A stretch of 64,000 bases of DNA from DATLNM01 sp035536775 (GCA_035536775.1 DATLNM010000045.1:40183-104182); one strand, 5' to 3'; counted from the stretch's first letter, positions 35,807 through 44,774 are shown. Numbers and translations: made by a program. Notes: generated from the letters alone by a model not told the origin.

Positions 35807-37795
35807 TCAGGCGCAGCGAACCTGCCAGTACTCACCGCATGCGGGACCCTCGCTGCCGAGGTTCTGTACCGACCTCAGGCGGATCACGGGCATCGTTATC
35901 GACGACGCATGACCAGGCTCGCCGTAGATGAGCGTGTTGAGGGAAACCGGCTGGCTCGACTGCAGCAAGAACGAGTAGTTGCTGTCGACGGCCGGCGGTG
36001 ACGTCACGATGACGACGAGTCGATGCCCCGGTCTGAAGACGTGTCCCACGGGCCAGATCTCGACCTTCAGGTCGAGTGGTTGTCCCGAAGTCACTGGAGA
36101 TGGGTCGGTGTGGTGGCGGTACGGGCGGTACATGAAGCGCCGGCGCGTGGGATCCACGTTGGTGTAGTCGCTGAGCGACGCGTCGACCTCACGGTGACTG
36201 GCCTTGAGCCATCCGCGCGTCAGGAACAGCAACTCACCCGTCGCCTCATCTTCGTCTGCAACCTGTACGAACAGATCGGTGTCCTCACCGACGACCGAAA
36301 GGTGCAGGTCGGCGACTACCGGCCCGGCGATCGCCCACCCACCGGACTCCTCCGGTACGACCGGCGCGCTCAGCATCACCTGATCCGGGCCGTCCTCCGT
36401 CGTCAGCGGCGGACCGAGGGCAGGCCCGGCCTGGTAGAGCCACGACTGGCGGTGCGTGCCCGAGAGGTAATCGTCGGATCCCGCGTCGCAATCGGTCGCG
36501 TCCCTCGAAAGACGTTTGCCGGCACACATGAAGAAGTCCGTCCAGCGCGTTCCCTTGAGGGGCCACGTCGTCGAGTCGTAGTGCCCGTTCGATATGAGCT
36601 CACCATCTTCGTTCGGGTGCAACTCGAACAAGATCCGCACCGACGAGGGCTTCAATCCGCTACCGCCCGTGAGAGTCATGCCCCAGCGAGGGCCCGGGGT
36701 GATACCCCGCATCCAGTGGTCCATCCACGCCTTGCGGTCGGCCCATATCTCGTACGCCTTCACATTGGTGTCGTGGTCACCGTTCGCTTGCACCAATCGT
36801 CTTGGCAATCCCGGCTGTAGTTCTTGCCACAACCGCGCCGTCCCCCTGTTGCCCGTCTGTTCGTCGTTGAAGGTGCCTGTGATGTGAATCGGCACGTTGA
36901 TGCGATCGATGTAAGTGATCATCGAGACCCGCTCCCAGTACTCGGAGTCCATACCCTGTGAGGACACCCCGTTCACGATCGGATCATTCTCCACGTCTGT
37001 CGTGTGAGTAGCGGTGTTCGCCGCGCACCGGTGCCCGTTGTCGTTATCGGGGTTACGCGCGATGCCTTGGCCACTTCCTCCGGCGACGTGATAGCCGTTG
37101 CGGATCCCGAGATACCAAAGGGGCGGGAACAACGTGTTGAGCACACCGCCGGGAAAAGTGATGCCACGGTAGTTGTCGTCAACGAGACCAGAGACCGTCA
37201 TCGCAACGAGGTGTTTGGGTTGATGCGACGCGATGAGGACCGCAGTCGCACCGCTGTACGAATGTCCGAGGAGACCGACCTTGCCGTTGGACCACTCCTG
37301 GACCGGGATCCACTCGTCGATGAGCTCGGCTCCCGATCGGGCGTGGTCCACGTTGTACAGAGAGAACTCACCGGATGAGCACCCGGTGCCCGGGAGGCTA
37401 GCGTGGACGGTGACGTAGTCCTCGTCGTAACGGAACGCCGACGTCCCTCGATGACTGTCATCGGCCAGAGGCGGATCCTGTTCGGGGCACCCCCCGGGCC
37501 CCTCATCGCACAGGAAGTCCTTGGTCTGGCCGATCATCGTGCGACCACCTGGAGACGCGGAGCCGTTCTCGTAGCCGGCCATCTCGAGGATCGTCGGATA
37601 ACGCTTCCCTTCCTGGTAGGCGTGCGGCAACACGACGGTGAGCGCGATGTCCACGCCATCGCTCGTCGTGAAGTAGTCGGTCGGCCCCCCCGAATAGGGA
37701 CCCGGGCCAGCCGACGCCGCGTTGAAGGGAGTCGTGATGACGATCAGCGAAACAACAGAGGCCGCACAGATGCGCGCCCCGAAATGCAGCCGCAT
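35807..37795 (-). CDS. Secreted CocE/NonD family (S15) hydrolase
   Basis: Alpha/beta hydrolase of the X-Pro dipeptidyl-peptidase/cocaine esterase family. 662 residues: signal peptide (about 1-29), S15 catalytic domain with the nucleophile in GLLGHSYSGA and an N-terminal strand pattern (TTSDGVDIALTVVLPHAY), and a C-terminal jelly-roll domain (LKVEIWPVGHVFRPGHRLVV) characteristic of the family. Acid and His partners are expected around residues 320-400 but cannot be fixed by eye. Exported, monocistronic. A distant paralogue lies at 51534-53180. Confidence 0.9.
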   Translation of the reverse strand: MRLHFGARICAASVVSLIVITTPFNAASAGPGPYSGGPTDYFTTSDGVDIALTVVLPHAYQEGKRYPTILEMAGYENGSASPGGRTMIGQTKDFLCDEGPGGCPEQDPPLADDSHRGTSAFRYDEDYVTVHASLPGTGCSSGEFSLYNVDHARSGAELIDEWIPVQEWSNGKVGLLGHSYSGATAVLIASHQPKHLVAMTVSGLVDDNYRGITFPGGVLNTLFPPLWYLGIRNGYHVAGGSGQGIARNPDNDNGHRCAANTATHTTDVENDPIVNGVSSQGMDSEYWERVSMITYIDRINVPIHITGTFNDEQTGNRGTARLWQELQPGLPRRLVQANGDHDTNVKAYEIWADRKAWMDHWMRGITPGPRWGMTLTGGSGLKPSSVRILFELHPNEDGELISNGHYDSTTWPLKGTRWTDFFMCAGKRLSRDATDCDAGSDDYLSGTHRQSWLYQAGPALGPPLTTEDGPDQVMLSAPVVPEESGGWAIAGPVVADLHLSVVGEDTDLFVQVADEDEATGELLFLTRGWLKASHREVDASLSDYTNVDPTRRRFMYRPYRHHTDPSPVTSGQPLDLKVEIWPVGHVFRPGHRLVVIVTSPPAVDSNYSFLLQSSQPVSLNTLIYGEPGHASSITMPVIRLRSVQNLGSEGPACGEYWQVRCA

Positions 37796-37875
37796 CGCGC
37801 AATGCTAGACGGCTCAGACCAGAGGGACGGTCACCTGCAGCGGGGTGAACCGGTGGTGGTTGGAACGCAAGGCGA

Positions 37876-38682
37876 TCAGAAGGGCGTGAAGGTCACCCCT
37901 TGGCAATCGACCCGGAAGTATGGGTCAAGCAACGGATCGTTGTAATCCTCGATCACCAGTACGTACTGCCGGCGCTCGAGCAGATGGGCGCGTGAGCCCC
38001 GCACTTCGAAGGTCCTCTCGGAGATCGTCCACTGGGTGTTGCGCCGGTCGATGGCCTCGGCGCGCAGCAAGACCAGGTCGCCATCGCGGCACGCTGCTCC
38101 TTCGCCCAGACGGGATATCCCGCCGAAGTTGATCGCGAGCGGATGACCTTCGAAACTCAACGCGACCAACCCGGAGCCCTGACGGATGAAGAGGTTGAGC
38201 CCCGACCAGGGTGCACCGTGGCTCGTGTAGTCGACGACCTTGACCCACCACTCCCCCACGCCGTCGAGATCGACGTCAGACCCGCCTATCGCGCGCGGGT
38301 AGCTGAAGTCGTTGCCCGCGTGCAATCGCTGGTCGATCTCTCGTTCACCAGAGCGGAGGTGCAGATGCCATGAACGAGGTCGCGAGGCGCGGTTCAGCAG
38401 CGCATAGACCGACAGTTGCTCTTCACCGACGGTGACAGAAGTCACGCACCCGGCATCACTCGGGAGCGCCGGATCGGAACTCGCCGGACAGTCACCGCCG
38501 TTGGAAAAAGCCGGCGGCGTAGGAGTGGGCACCGCCGACCCCGACGCACTCGGTGTCACACTCGATTCCCCTCCACTCATCCGGCCGTCACCGCCGCTAC
38601 ATGCTGAAAGAACGGCTACGCAACAAAGGATGAGCGCTGTGCCTCCGCTCGACCCACGCGATCTGGGAATGGAGAGCGACAC
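37876..38682 (-). CDS. Lipoprotein, function unknown
   Basis: 268 residues if started at the GTG at 38682, which places a lipoprotein signal (basic start, ALILCCVAVLSAC, lipobox LSAC) at the N-terminus. The open frame continues to 38904 but the extra part overlaps the divergent oxidoreductase gene. A Thr/Ser/Pro linker (VTPSASGSAVPTPTPP) follows the lipid anchor, then a beta-rich domain containing GGSDVDLDGVGEWWVKV, a D-x-D-x-DG calcium-binding-like loop of FG-GAP type. No ribosome site is obvious for this GTG. Confidence 0.72.
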   Translation of the reverse strand: MSLSIPRSRGSSGGTALILCCVAVLSACSGGDGRMSGGESSVTPSASGSAVPTPTPPAFSNGGDCPASSDPALPSDAGCVTSVTVGEEQLSVYALLNRASRPRSWHLHLRSGEREIDQRLHAGNDFSYPRAIGGSDVDLDGVGEWWVKVVDYTSHGAPWSGLNLFIRQGSGLVALSFEGHPLAINFGGISRLGEGAACRDGDLVLLRAEAIDRRNTQWTISERTFEVRGSRAHLLERRQYVLVIEDYNDPLLDPYFRVDCQGVTFTPF

Positions 38683-38752
38683 GCCAGTGCTTATCACTCC
38701 GCTATCCCACCATGGCGCGGACAATGTGGTCACCCAGGAGGTCATACAGCCA

Positions 38753-39652
38753 ATGAGTACGAGCGAAACCCTTAACGACAAGCTGCTGTTGGGCGTCAAC
38801 GTGGCGACATCGGCCAAGGAGGGAGCGGACCCGATCGCCGATGCGCGGCGCGCCGAGTCACTCGGGTTCGATTTCGTCTCCGCGAACGACCACCCGTGCG
38901 GCACGTCGCCCAGCTACGAGCTCTGGACGATGCTGTGTTGGATAGCGGCCTCGACAACGCGCATCAAGGTGGCCTCCCGTGTGCTGGGCGTTCCGTACCG
39001 ATCGCCCGCCATGGTGGCGAAGATGGCGGAGAGCTTGGATCGGCTGTCGGGAGGTCGCTTGATCCTCGGCATGGGAGGCGGTTATTCCGACGACGAGTTC
39101 ACCGCGTTCGGACTGAAGGTGCCGTCGCCCAAGGAGAAGATCGAAGGACTCGAAGAAGCGGTTCGGATCGTGCGCGGCCTGTGGACCGAGCGCGCCTTTG
39201 CGTATGAGGGCGAGCACCACCACACCGTCGCTGCCGACATCGAACCCAAGCCCGCCCACGACATCCCGATCTGGCTCGGTACGTTCGGTAAGCGCGCCCT
39301 TGCAGTGACAGGACGAGTCGCCGACGGATGGATCCCCTCTTACTCGTTGGCCCCGCCGCGCGACATCCCGGCGATGCGGGACAGGATCTTGAACGCTGCC
39401 GCAGCGGCAGGACGAGATCCCCACAGCATCACGCTCGCGTACAACATCGACTTCCGGATCGATGCTCCGCGCGCCTCTGATCCTGGGGTTGTGTCTGGGT
39501 CGCCCGCCGAAGTTGCGGAGCAACTCGCAGGCTTTTTGGATCTGGGCTTCACCGCCATGAACTTCTCGCCCGCCGCTGCCGAGTCCGAGGCACAGATAGA
39601 GCGCCTCGCGGCGGAGGTCGTTCCGATACTCCGGAGTCCTTCCGCCCTCTAG
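38753..39652 (+). CDS. LLM class flavin-dependent oxidoreductase
   Basis: Luciferase-like F420- or FMN-dependent oxidoreductase of 299 residues from the ATG at 38753 (AGGAGG 11 bases upstream). The frame is open from 38432 but only this part is similar to the family. Typical motifs are FDFVSANDHP near the N-terminus, TTRIKVASRVLGVPYRSPAMVAKMAESLDRLS split here, GRLILGMGGGYSDDEF, and DIPIWLGTFGKRAL. In actinobacteria these are often F420-dependent; cofactor is not settled by sequence. Substrate unknown. Divergent from the lipoprotein gene, 70 bp apart. Confidence 0.92.
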   Translation: MSTSETLNDKLLLGVNVATSAKEGADPIADARRAESLGFDFVSANDHPCGTSPSYELWTMLCWIAASTTRIKVASRVLGVPYRSPAMVAKMAESLDRLSGGRLILGMGGGYSDDEFTAFGLKVPSPKEKIEGLEEAVRIVRGLWTERAFAYEGEHHHTVAADIEPKPAHDIPIWLGTFGKRALAVTGRVADGWIPSYSLAPPRDIPAMRDRILNAAAAAGRDPHSITLAYNIDFRIDAPRASDPGVVSGSPAEVAEQLAGFLDLGFTAMNFSPAAAESEAQIERLAAEVVPILRSPSAL

Positions 39653-39843
39653 ACCTCCGAAATCCTGATCCGCCCGCTGGCTCGCCGATCTATGGAAAGA
39701 ATGCTCCTCAAACCGGATCGCAGGGGGCGATAACCACCCTTTTGCACCCATTCAGGCCGATCTGAGGGTCCGAGCTTTGGCTAAGGGTTCGGTCTCTGAC
39801 GGTCGATACAACAGGCAACGTCCACGCATCCAGAGGAGACTTG

Positions 39844-40254
39844 ATGACTGATCGAGGTAAACCTTTCGTCGCTGTGCTTCTCGCGCTCATGCTCGTTTTC
39901 GGCGCGATGACCGCGGCGGCAGCAAAACCCGACTCGGGCAAGGCGTGCGAGGACCATGGCAAGGCCGGGGACGACCACGGTAAGGCCGGAGACAAGGGCA
40001 ATGGCGCCGAGAAGGGCAAGGCCGGTCAGGACCATGGCAAGGCCGGGGACGACCACGGTAAAGCCTGCGCAGAACACGGCAAGGATGAGGCCGACAAGGC
40101 CACGAAGGACAAGAAAGCCAAGAAGGACAAGAAGGACAAGAAGGACAAGAAGCCGAAGCCCGAAAGCGACGCAGACGATGACGACGCTGAGGACTCCGAT
40201 GACGACGACGACGACGACGATGATGATGATGACGAGGATGACGACGACCAGTAG
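39844..40254 (+). CDS. Secreted low-complexity Lys/Asp-rich repeat protein
   Basis: 136 residues from the ATG at 39844, 6 bases after AGGAGA. A signal peptide (cleavage after AAAA-K, about 27) is followed by repeats of DHGKAG (at least four), a Lys-rich block (KDKKAKKDKKDKKDKK) and a C-terminal run of about 35 residues almost entirely Asp. This makes a dipole of positive then negative charge. No family recognised; cation or calcium binding by the poly-Asp tail is a guess. It has its own terminator and a 188 bp upstream gap with no further gene. Confidence 0.75.
   Translation: MTDRGKPFVAVLLALMLVFGAMTAAAAKPDSGKACEDHGKAGDDHGKAGDKGNGAEKGKAGQDHGKAGDDHGKACAEHGKDEADKATKDKKAKKDKKDKKDKKPKPESDADDDDAEDSDDDDDDDDDDDDEDDDDQ
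39951..40061 (+). repeat. 33 bp direct repeat within the Lys/Asp-rich gene
   Basis: The 33 bp at 39951-39983 recur identically at 40029-40061. They encode DHGKAGDDHGK, so the repeat reflects recent internal duplication; codon-level identity shows it has not yet diverged. Confidence 0.85.
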
Positions 40255-40276
40255 TCCCTTATTCGGTTCTTGATCT

Positions 40277-40306
40277 GAGAGGGCGCTCTAGCGCCCTCTC
40301 TTTCGT
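40277..40306. terminator. Bidirectional terminator
   Basis: Perfect 10 bp stem GAGAGGGCGC with loop TCTA, followed by TTTCGTT on the plus strand and TCAAGAACC (less T-rich) on the other. It lies between the Lys/Asp-rich gene (plus) and the enolase-superfamily gene (minus) and may serve both. Confidence 0.85.
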
Positions 40307-41421
40307 TATCCCGTCCCTCTGGCGAGGTAGCGCTTGGAGGTCGTGACGGCGTCGAGGATCTCGGGGATCGGCAAGACTCCTAAACCGGGGCCGTCTGGAA
40401 CGCGTATGTGGCCGGACTCCAGAGTGAACGGCGGGGTGATGTCGGTCTCGAACCAACGCCCCGAAGCAGAAACATCGCCGGGCAGGACGAAGTTGGGCAG
40501 CGCTGCCAAGGCTAGGTTCGCGGCGCGTCCAAGGCCCGTTTCCAACATCCCGCCGCACCACACCGGGATCTGATGCGCAGCGCAAACGTCGTGGATCGCG
40601 CGCGCCTCGAGGTACCCACCGACGCGTCCCGGTTTGATGTTGACAATCCGACACGCGCCGCGTGCGATCGCGTCCGCGGCCGCACGCGATGAGGTGATCG
40701 ACTCATCGAGGCAGACCGGCGTCCGGATCTTCAGGGCCAGTTCGGCATGGCCCGCAACATCATCTTCGTCCAGAGGCTGTTCGATAAGTAGCAACTCAAA
40801 GACGTCGAGTTGGGTGAGGTGTGCCGCGTCGGCCAACGTGTAGGCCGTATTGGCGTCGACCTGCAGCAGGAGTTCGCTGCCGAAACGCTCCCGCACGGCG
40901 CGAACGGGCTCGACATCCCAACCCGGCTCGATCTTGAGCTTGATCCGGACGTAACCCTCGTCGATATATCCCGCCACGGCGTCGAGGAGCTCGGGGATCG
41001 AATCCATGATTCCCACCGACACGCCCGAGGGAACCGCAGCACGCACGGCTCCTAAGTGCTGCGCGAACGACTCGCCCCGGGCACGCAGCTCCGCATCGAG
41101 GATGGCCATCTCCAGAGCGGCTTTCGCCATGGGATGGCCTTTGATGGCACGCAATGCGGGAGCGACATCGGATGCACCGATCTCGCCAGCCTGAAAGAGG
41201 CGTGGCACCATGTGATGTCGGATGACGTGCTCAGCCGCGTCGGTGTACTCGCTGGAGTAGAGAGGCTCGGCTCCAGCGACGCACTCTCCCCAACCTTCCG
41301 CGTCCGGGGTCGTCACTCTGACCAGCAATACGTCACGTTCGGTCTGGACCCCGAATGAAGTACGGAACGGATGGACCAGAGGAAGGGCTACCCGGCGAAG
41401 CTCGACGCCGTTGAGCTTCAC
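40306..41421 (-). CDS. menC: o-Succinylbenzoate synthase / N-succinylamino acid racemase
   Basis: Enolase-superfamily enzyme, 371 residues. The start is GTG at 41421, overlapping the upstream GNAT stop as GTGA. With this start the catalytic residues are Lys161/Lys163 (KLK), Asp189 (VDANT), Glu214 (EQPL), Asp239 (LDES) and Lys263 (NIKPG), the same numbers as in the Amycolatopsis OSBS/NSAR. The family has two activities, menaquinone synthesis and racemisation of N-succinyl amino acids; coupling to a GNAT points towards the second. Other men genes are not in the window. Confidence 0.9.
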   Translation of the reverse strand: MKLNGVELRRVALPLVHPFRTSFGVQTERDVLLVRVTTPDAEGWGECVAGAEPLYSSEYTDAAEHVIRHHMVPRLFQAGEIGASDVAPALRAIKGHPMAKAALEMAILDAELRARGESFAQHLGAVRAAVPSGVSVGIMDSIPELLDAVAGYIDEGYVRIKLKIEPGWDVEPVRAVRERFGSELLLQVDANTAYTLADAAHLTQLDVFELLLIEQPLDEDDVAGHAELALKIRTPVCLDESITSSRAAADAIARGACRIVNIKPGRVGGYLEARAIHDVCAAHQIPVWCGGMLETGLGRAANLALAALPNFVLPGDVSASGRWFETDITPPFTLESGHIRVPDGPGLGVLPIPEILDAVTTSKRYLARGTG

Positions 41422-42272
41422 GCGGACTGTGTCAGTACGTAACAGCCGGACTTCGTCATGCCCGTTACGCGATATGCCTCTTGGAACGCCCAGTCGAAAG
41501 CGTCTCGCAGGGCCCGGCGCCATGCCGTGGCCTGATCCAATTCAGCTGCCCGCACCGCAACGATGTCGCGTGGGATACACGCGAGCAGGGTCTCGGCCAC
41601 CCGCGGCTGGAGCACGGGAGAGCCATCTGGCGCGAGGCCTAGGAGCCTGTGCCCCTCGTCTGCCGCGACCTTCGGGTCGAGGCCCACTCCGTTTGCAGCG
41701 TCGATCGATCTCTGGGAAACCAGATCCCAGGAAACCACGCAGCGATCGGATTCGTCTTCGCGATTGATGCCATCTCGCATGACTCCGTAGAAGTTTGCGT
41801 GAAACCCGGTGATATCCGCCCCAAGTTTCGTGATGTTGAAGTAAGCGTTGCGGCTCACAAGCGGATCGAACGTCCAGCCGATCCTCGTCATGCCCTTTTC
41901 CAATGCCCATGCTCTCTGGTGCAGCTTGAGGGCGTAACCGATGCCCTTGACTTGGACGCCTGGGTCAACCCCAGTGATGTGCGAGTGCAGGTGAACCCCG
42001 CCGGCATCCTGGCCGAGGAAGCCGACGCTGGCGCCGATCATCGAGGTCCCGTCGAACGCGCCCGCAACATAGTTGCCGCTGTGGGCGAATGCCCGTGCCA
42101 GCGGCGAGGTCATCAAGGGCTCACCACCCCCAACGCTCCAAACGCGCGCCAGCAGAGCAATAGTCGAATCGATATCGGCTTGGCTATCGAGCGCGCTGAC
42201 GGTCACACCGGCTCGGGAAGCGGCCTCGCCGGCGGTACGCATAGCGACCTCAGCTACATCTAAGGTTGTCAT
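41418..42272 (-). CDS. GNAT acetyltransferase-like protein coupled to the OSBS/NSAR gene
   Basis: 284 residues from the ATG at 42272 (an in-frame TTG lies at 42293). It belongs to the predicted GNAT group of COG3375 type: N-terminal GNAT core with HSHITGVDPGVQVKGIGYALKLHQR split here, where V-K-G-I-G-Y-A-L is the acyl-CoA pyrophosphate loop, then a NAYFNITKLGA segment. Its 4 bp overlap with the racemase-like gene indicates coupled translation. In Geobacillus an analogous GNAT N-succinylates D-amino acids for NSAR; I infer, but cannot show, that role here. Confidence 0.84.
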   Translation of the reverse strand: MTTLDVAEVAMRTAGEAASRAGVTVSALDSQADIDSTIALLARVWSVGGGEPLMTSPLARAFAHSGNYVAGAFDGTSMIGASVGFLGQDAGGVHLHSHITGVDPGVQVKGIGYALKLHQRAWALEKGMTRIGWTFDPLVSRNAYFNITKLGADITGFHANFYGVMRDGINREDESDRCVVSWDLVSQRSIDAANGVGLDPKVAADEGHRLLGLAPDGSPVLQPRVAETLLACIPRDIVAVRAAELDQATAWRRALRDAFDWAFQEAYRVTGMTKSGCYVLTQSA

Positions 42273-42323
42273 CCGGGAGCCGTCATAGCGCAAATGTGCC
42301 GGGAGCGCGCTTGCGAGAACGAT

Positions 42324-42800
42324 CTATTCGGCCTTGTGGCGTTTAGCCCTGCTTGGTGCCCGGTTGAACCTCACGAAGGAGAACTCCCCGTCGGGCTCGA
42401 GTACCGCGAACTCGACCTCGTTCAGATCACCGATCCCCTGCTCACGGGCAGATGCCAGGACATCGTCTTTGGTAACTCGGTTCGCCCTGAGAACCGGGTC
42501 GACGAGCTCGCCATCACGAAGAACGAGAGCCGGTGCACCCTCAACGATCTCGTCGACCTTAGGCCACAAGAAGCCGAGATACGAAACCAGCAACGACAGC
42601 AGGCCCATCGTCCCGATCGCGAGCACAGCGCCGGTGATCGAGTAGTCCTCCTGGGTAACGCCCTGTTGGATCAGATCTCCCATGACCACAAGCACGATGA
42701 GCTCGAACGACGACATCTCGGCCAGCTCCCTGCGACCCATCGCACGAAGGAGCAGGACGACCACGATGTACATGACCGCAGCGCGCATGACGACGTCCAT
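42324..42800 (-). CDS. DUF421 (YetF-type) membrane protein
   Basis: 158 residues from the ATG at 42800, whose first base overlaps the preceding stop (TGATG). Three N-terminal hydrophobic helices with the family motif RAMGRRELAEMSSFELIVLV are followed by a soluble C-terminal domain (GAPALVLRDGELVDPVLRAN, then RVTKDDVLASAREQGI). The function of DUF421 is not established; Bacillus members occur at the spore or cell membrane. Coupled with the upstream membrane-anchored protein gene. Confidence 0.88.
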   Translation of the reverse strand: MDVVMRAAVMYIVVVLLLRAMGRRELAEMSSFELIVLVVMGDLIQQGVTQEDYSITGAVLAIGTMGLLSLLVSYLGFLWPKVDEIVEGAPALVLRDGELVDPVLRANRVTKDDVLASAREQGIGDLNEVEFAVLEPDGEFSFVRFNRAPSRAKRHKAE

Positions 42801-43396
42801 CAGGGAGCAAGCCTCGTTTCGAACTCCACCTGGGTGATAGGCGAACCGTCGATCTCGAGTCGCACGCTCCCGGGAGCACCAGCGTGCACGGCGGGCTCCA
42901 CACGCCAGTCGACGTGGACGCGCAACAGATCCCCTTCTGGGGGATCGAACTCCCACACGACCATGTCACCGTCGACGGTCTCCGCCGACGGTGCTGGAAA
43001 GATCCCGTTTAGATCGAACAGCGTGAAGTACTCCTGCCCGATGCTCAAGGTGATCGGTGAGTCAAAGCCACCCTCGTGGCGGACGTAGATATCGAAAGCC
43101 GACGCGAGGCCGCCGCGCGACACCTTCGGGTAGCGCACCCTCAGCTCGTAGCCGGCCGAAGTCGAGCTGACATCGTCATGGCTCAGCCCCAGGAGACCGA
43201 AAGCCGCTCCAAGGACGGGAACAAGGAACAGCGCGACAAGGGCGCGCCGCACCCATGCTTCGCGCCGCCAGCGCGCAGCATCTAACTCCGGCGGTCGGGT
43301 GGGATGCGAGGACGGTCCTGATTCCTCTTTCCGTGGCAGAGCATCCTCCTCGCGGCACGCGAACGTCGGCAGAACGACGCTATAGCTCGCCTCCAT
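42800..43396 (-). CDS. Membrane-anchored protein with outer beta domain, unknown
   Basis: 198 residues: a 48-residue charged cytoplasmic segment, one transmembrane helix (about 50-70, LVALFLVPVLGAAFGLLGL) and a 125-residue outer domain rich in beta-strands (VRYPKVSRGGLASAFDIYVRH split here, ILVEFD-type repeats). No enzyme motif is seen. It is translationally coupled to the DUF421 gene, so the two may act together. Alternative GTG or ATG starts downstream of 43396 are possible. Confidence 0.75.
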   Translation of the reverse strand: MEASYSVVLPTFACREEDALPRKEESGPSSHPTRPPELDAARWRREAWVRRALVALFLVPVLGAAFGLLGLSHDDVSSTSAGYELRVRYPKVSRGGLASAFDIYVRHEGGFDSPITLSIGQEYFTLFDLNGIFPAPSAETVDGDMVVWEFDPPEGDLLRVHVDWRVEPAVHAGAPGSVRLEIDGSPITQVEFETRLAP

Positions 43397-43483
43397 CGCT
43401 GCTTCGGATTTGCGGGTTCCGCGGGCGCGGGGTACGTATCGTGGATCCGGGAACAGACTGGACTTTGCTACCGTCCAAAAGTC

Positions 43484-44416
43484 ATGGCCCTAAAGAGACG
43501 AAGCTCGATCCGCTCAGTCCTCGGGGTGTGCTTGGTGCTCATCTTGGGCGCGTGTGGTCAAGCACCAACGGGACGAACCGCCACCCCGCGGGAAGATCCG
43601 TCCGAGACCACCCCCCTCCCTCCTCAGCCAACCCGAGGTGATCGTGACCTCGACAAGCCACCCCCGGTAACCATCCGTTACGCCGAGCAGTCGAGCGAGC
43701 TCGAGGCATGGACGTACTGCTTCGGCAACGTCTGCGCCGACGGCAGCCCGCCAGCCGACCTCGTCGACGTAGGCAACGTTCCCGAGGTCTTCGTCGAGTT
43801 CCCACTGCCCGGTTGGACGTTCGAGGCGTCGTTCACGCCTTCCGGCGAAGCGTGCGGACGTGTGATCACCGTGCCTCTAGAGCAGACGGGCGGGGGGGCT
43901 TCAGTACTCCGACCGGCCGGGTATGCGGACACCTATGACGTCACGTTGTTCGGAAGGGGCGGCGGCGACCTCTTCGTAACTTTCCGGTGGACGACACCCA
44001 CCGACGGTCCTCTTCCGAAACCGGAGGCGCGGCTCGCGGTGCTCGCGGACCACGACGGTGGGGTTGATAGTTACGGCGTCGAGCTGGCGATCTCCAATCT
44101 CGCCGAGACCCCGAAGAGCGCGACAGCCACGGTCACCGTACGGGCCGAAGATGGCGACTCCCTGTCGTTCGTGGCCGAACAGTCCAACGCGCGCTGTCAG
44201 GCTGAGGGAAGCATCTACTGGGACGGGCCAGATGACGAGGGGCTCGCAGCAGCGCGGCTCGGCGGCGATAGCTTCATCTACGAGGTCGAACTTCTGCTGA
44301 ATGGAGTGCGCCACTCGGCCACCGCGCGATGGCCGGAGGATGAGATCCGAGGTAACGAGCCTTCGGTCGCTCTCGAGTTCGAGCCGCCGCTGCCTGCTCT
44401 AGAGCCTAGGACTTGA
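43484..44416 (+). CDS. Lipoprotein with two beta-sandwich-like regions, unknown
   Basis: 310 residues. Lipoprotein signal with lipobox LGAC (Cys24), then a Pro/Thr-rich linker and a domain rich in beta-strands and with four to six cysteines (TYCFGNVCADG, GEACGRV, SNARCQAEG), probably disulfide-bonded outside the membrane. No catalytic motif recognised. The ATG at 43484 is preceded by a CAAAAGTC rather than a clear ribosome site. Its 3' end overlaps the csoR stop by 11 bp. Confidence 0.78.
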   Translation: MALKRRSSIRSVLGVCLVLILGACGQAPTGRTATPREDPSETTPLPPQPTRGDRDLDKPPPVTIRYAEQSSELEAWTYCFGNVCADGSPPADLVDVGNVPEVFVEFPLPGWTFEASFTPSGEACGRVITVPLEQTGGGASVLRPAGYADTYDVTLFGRGGGDLFVTFRWTTPTDGPLPKPEARLAVLADHDGGVDSYGVELAISNLAETPKSATATVTVRAEDGDSLSFVAEQSNARCQAEGSIYWDGPDDEGLAAARLGGDSFIYEVELLLNGVRHSATARWPEDEIRGNEPSVALEFEPPLPALEPRT

Positions 44417-44675
44417 CGAGACGCTCGATCGCGGCGGTCGCTTCGCTCACCATGTCCTTGCCGTCCTCGGTCCCGTGTGCGACGCAGTGACGGATGTGAT
44501 CGTCGAGTAGTCCAACAGCGACCTTCTTCAGGGCATTAGAGGCCGCGGTTATCTGAGTAAGGATGTCGATGCAGTACTCGTCGTTGTCCACCATCTTCTG
44601 GAGCCCGCGGACCTGACCCTCGACGCGCCGCAGGCGAGCAAGGACGTCGTCCTTGTTCTCGTAATAACCGCGCAC
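44406..44675 (-). CDS. csoR: CsoR-type copper-sensing repressor (DUF156)
   Basis: 89-residue all-helical repressor. The Cu(I)-site signature is complete: Cys35, His60 and Cys64 (EYCID...DDHIRHC), as in M. tuberculosis CsoR (36/61/65). No N-terminal His as found in the nickel sensor RcnR, so copper is the likelier ligand. Start chosen at GTG 44675, 7 bases after GGGGAG; a longer frame to 44756 would run through the operator. The conserved VEGQVRGLQKM helix carries the DNA-contacting arginine. It probably represses itself at 44715-44731. Confidence 0.92.
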   Translation of the reverse strand: MRGYYENKDDVLARLRRVEGQVRGLQKMVDNDEYCIDILTQITAASNALKKVAVGLLDDHIRHCVAHGTEDGKDMVSEATAAIERLVKS

Positions 44676-44714
44676 TGCGACACTCCCCTTTCGGTCGCGC
44701 TTGTTCTCGAAAGA

Positions 44715-44731
44715 ATACCCCAGGGGGGTAT
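44715..44731. promoter_or_regulatory. CsoR-type operator
   Basis: ATACCCC-AGG-GGGGTAT, a perfect 7-3-7 inverted repeat typical of CsoR-family operators. It lies 40 bp upstream of the csoR start, suggesting autoregulation. The same motif was not seen elsewhere in the window. Confidence 0.82.
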
Positions 44732-44774
44732 AAAGGGGAAGGGGATCGGCCGCCACGGTTGGACACGCCCAGCG

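Noticed and set aside
35752..35935. Possible GTG-initiated basic peptide (APSPSSAKKPTKKATKR...)
   Set aside because: Lys-rich start is suggestive, but most of the frame is antisense to the end of the S15 hydrolase and there is no ribosome site.
39951..40080. Repeats that might look like a CRISPR array
   Set aside because: They are in-frame codon repeats of a protein gene, without regular spacers.
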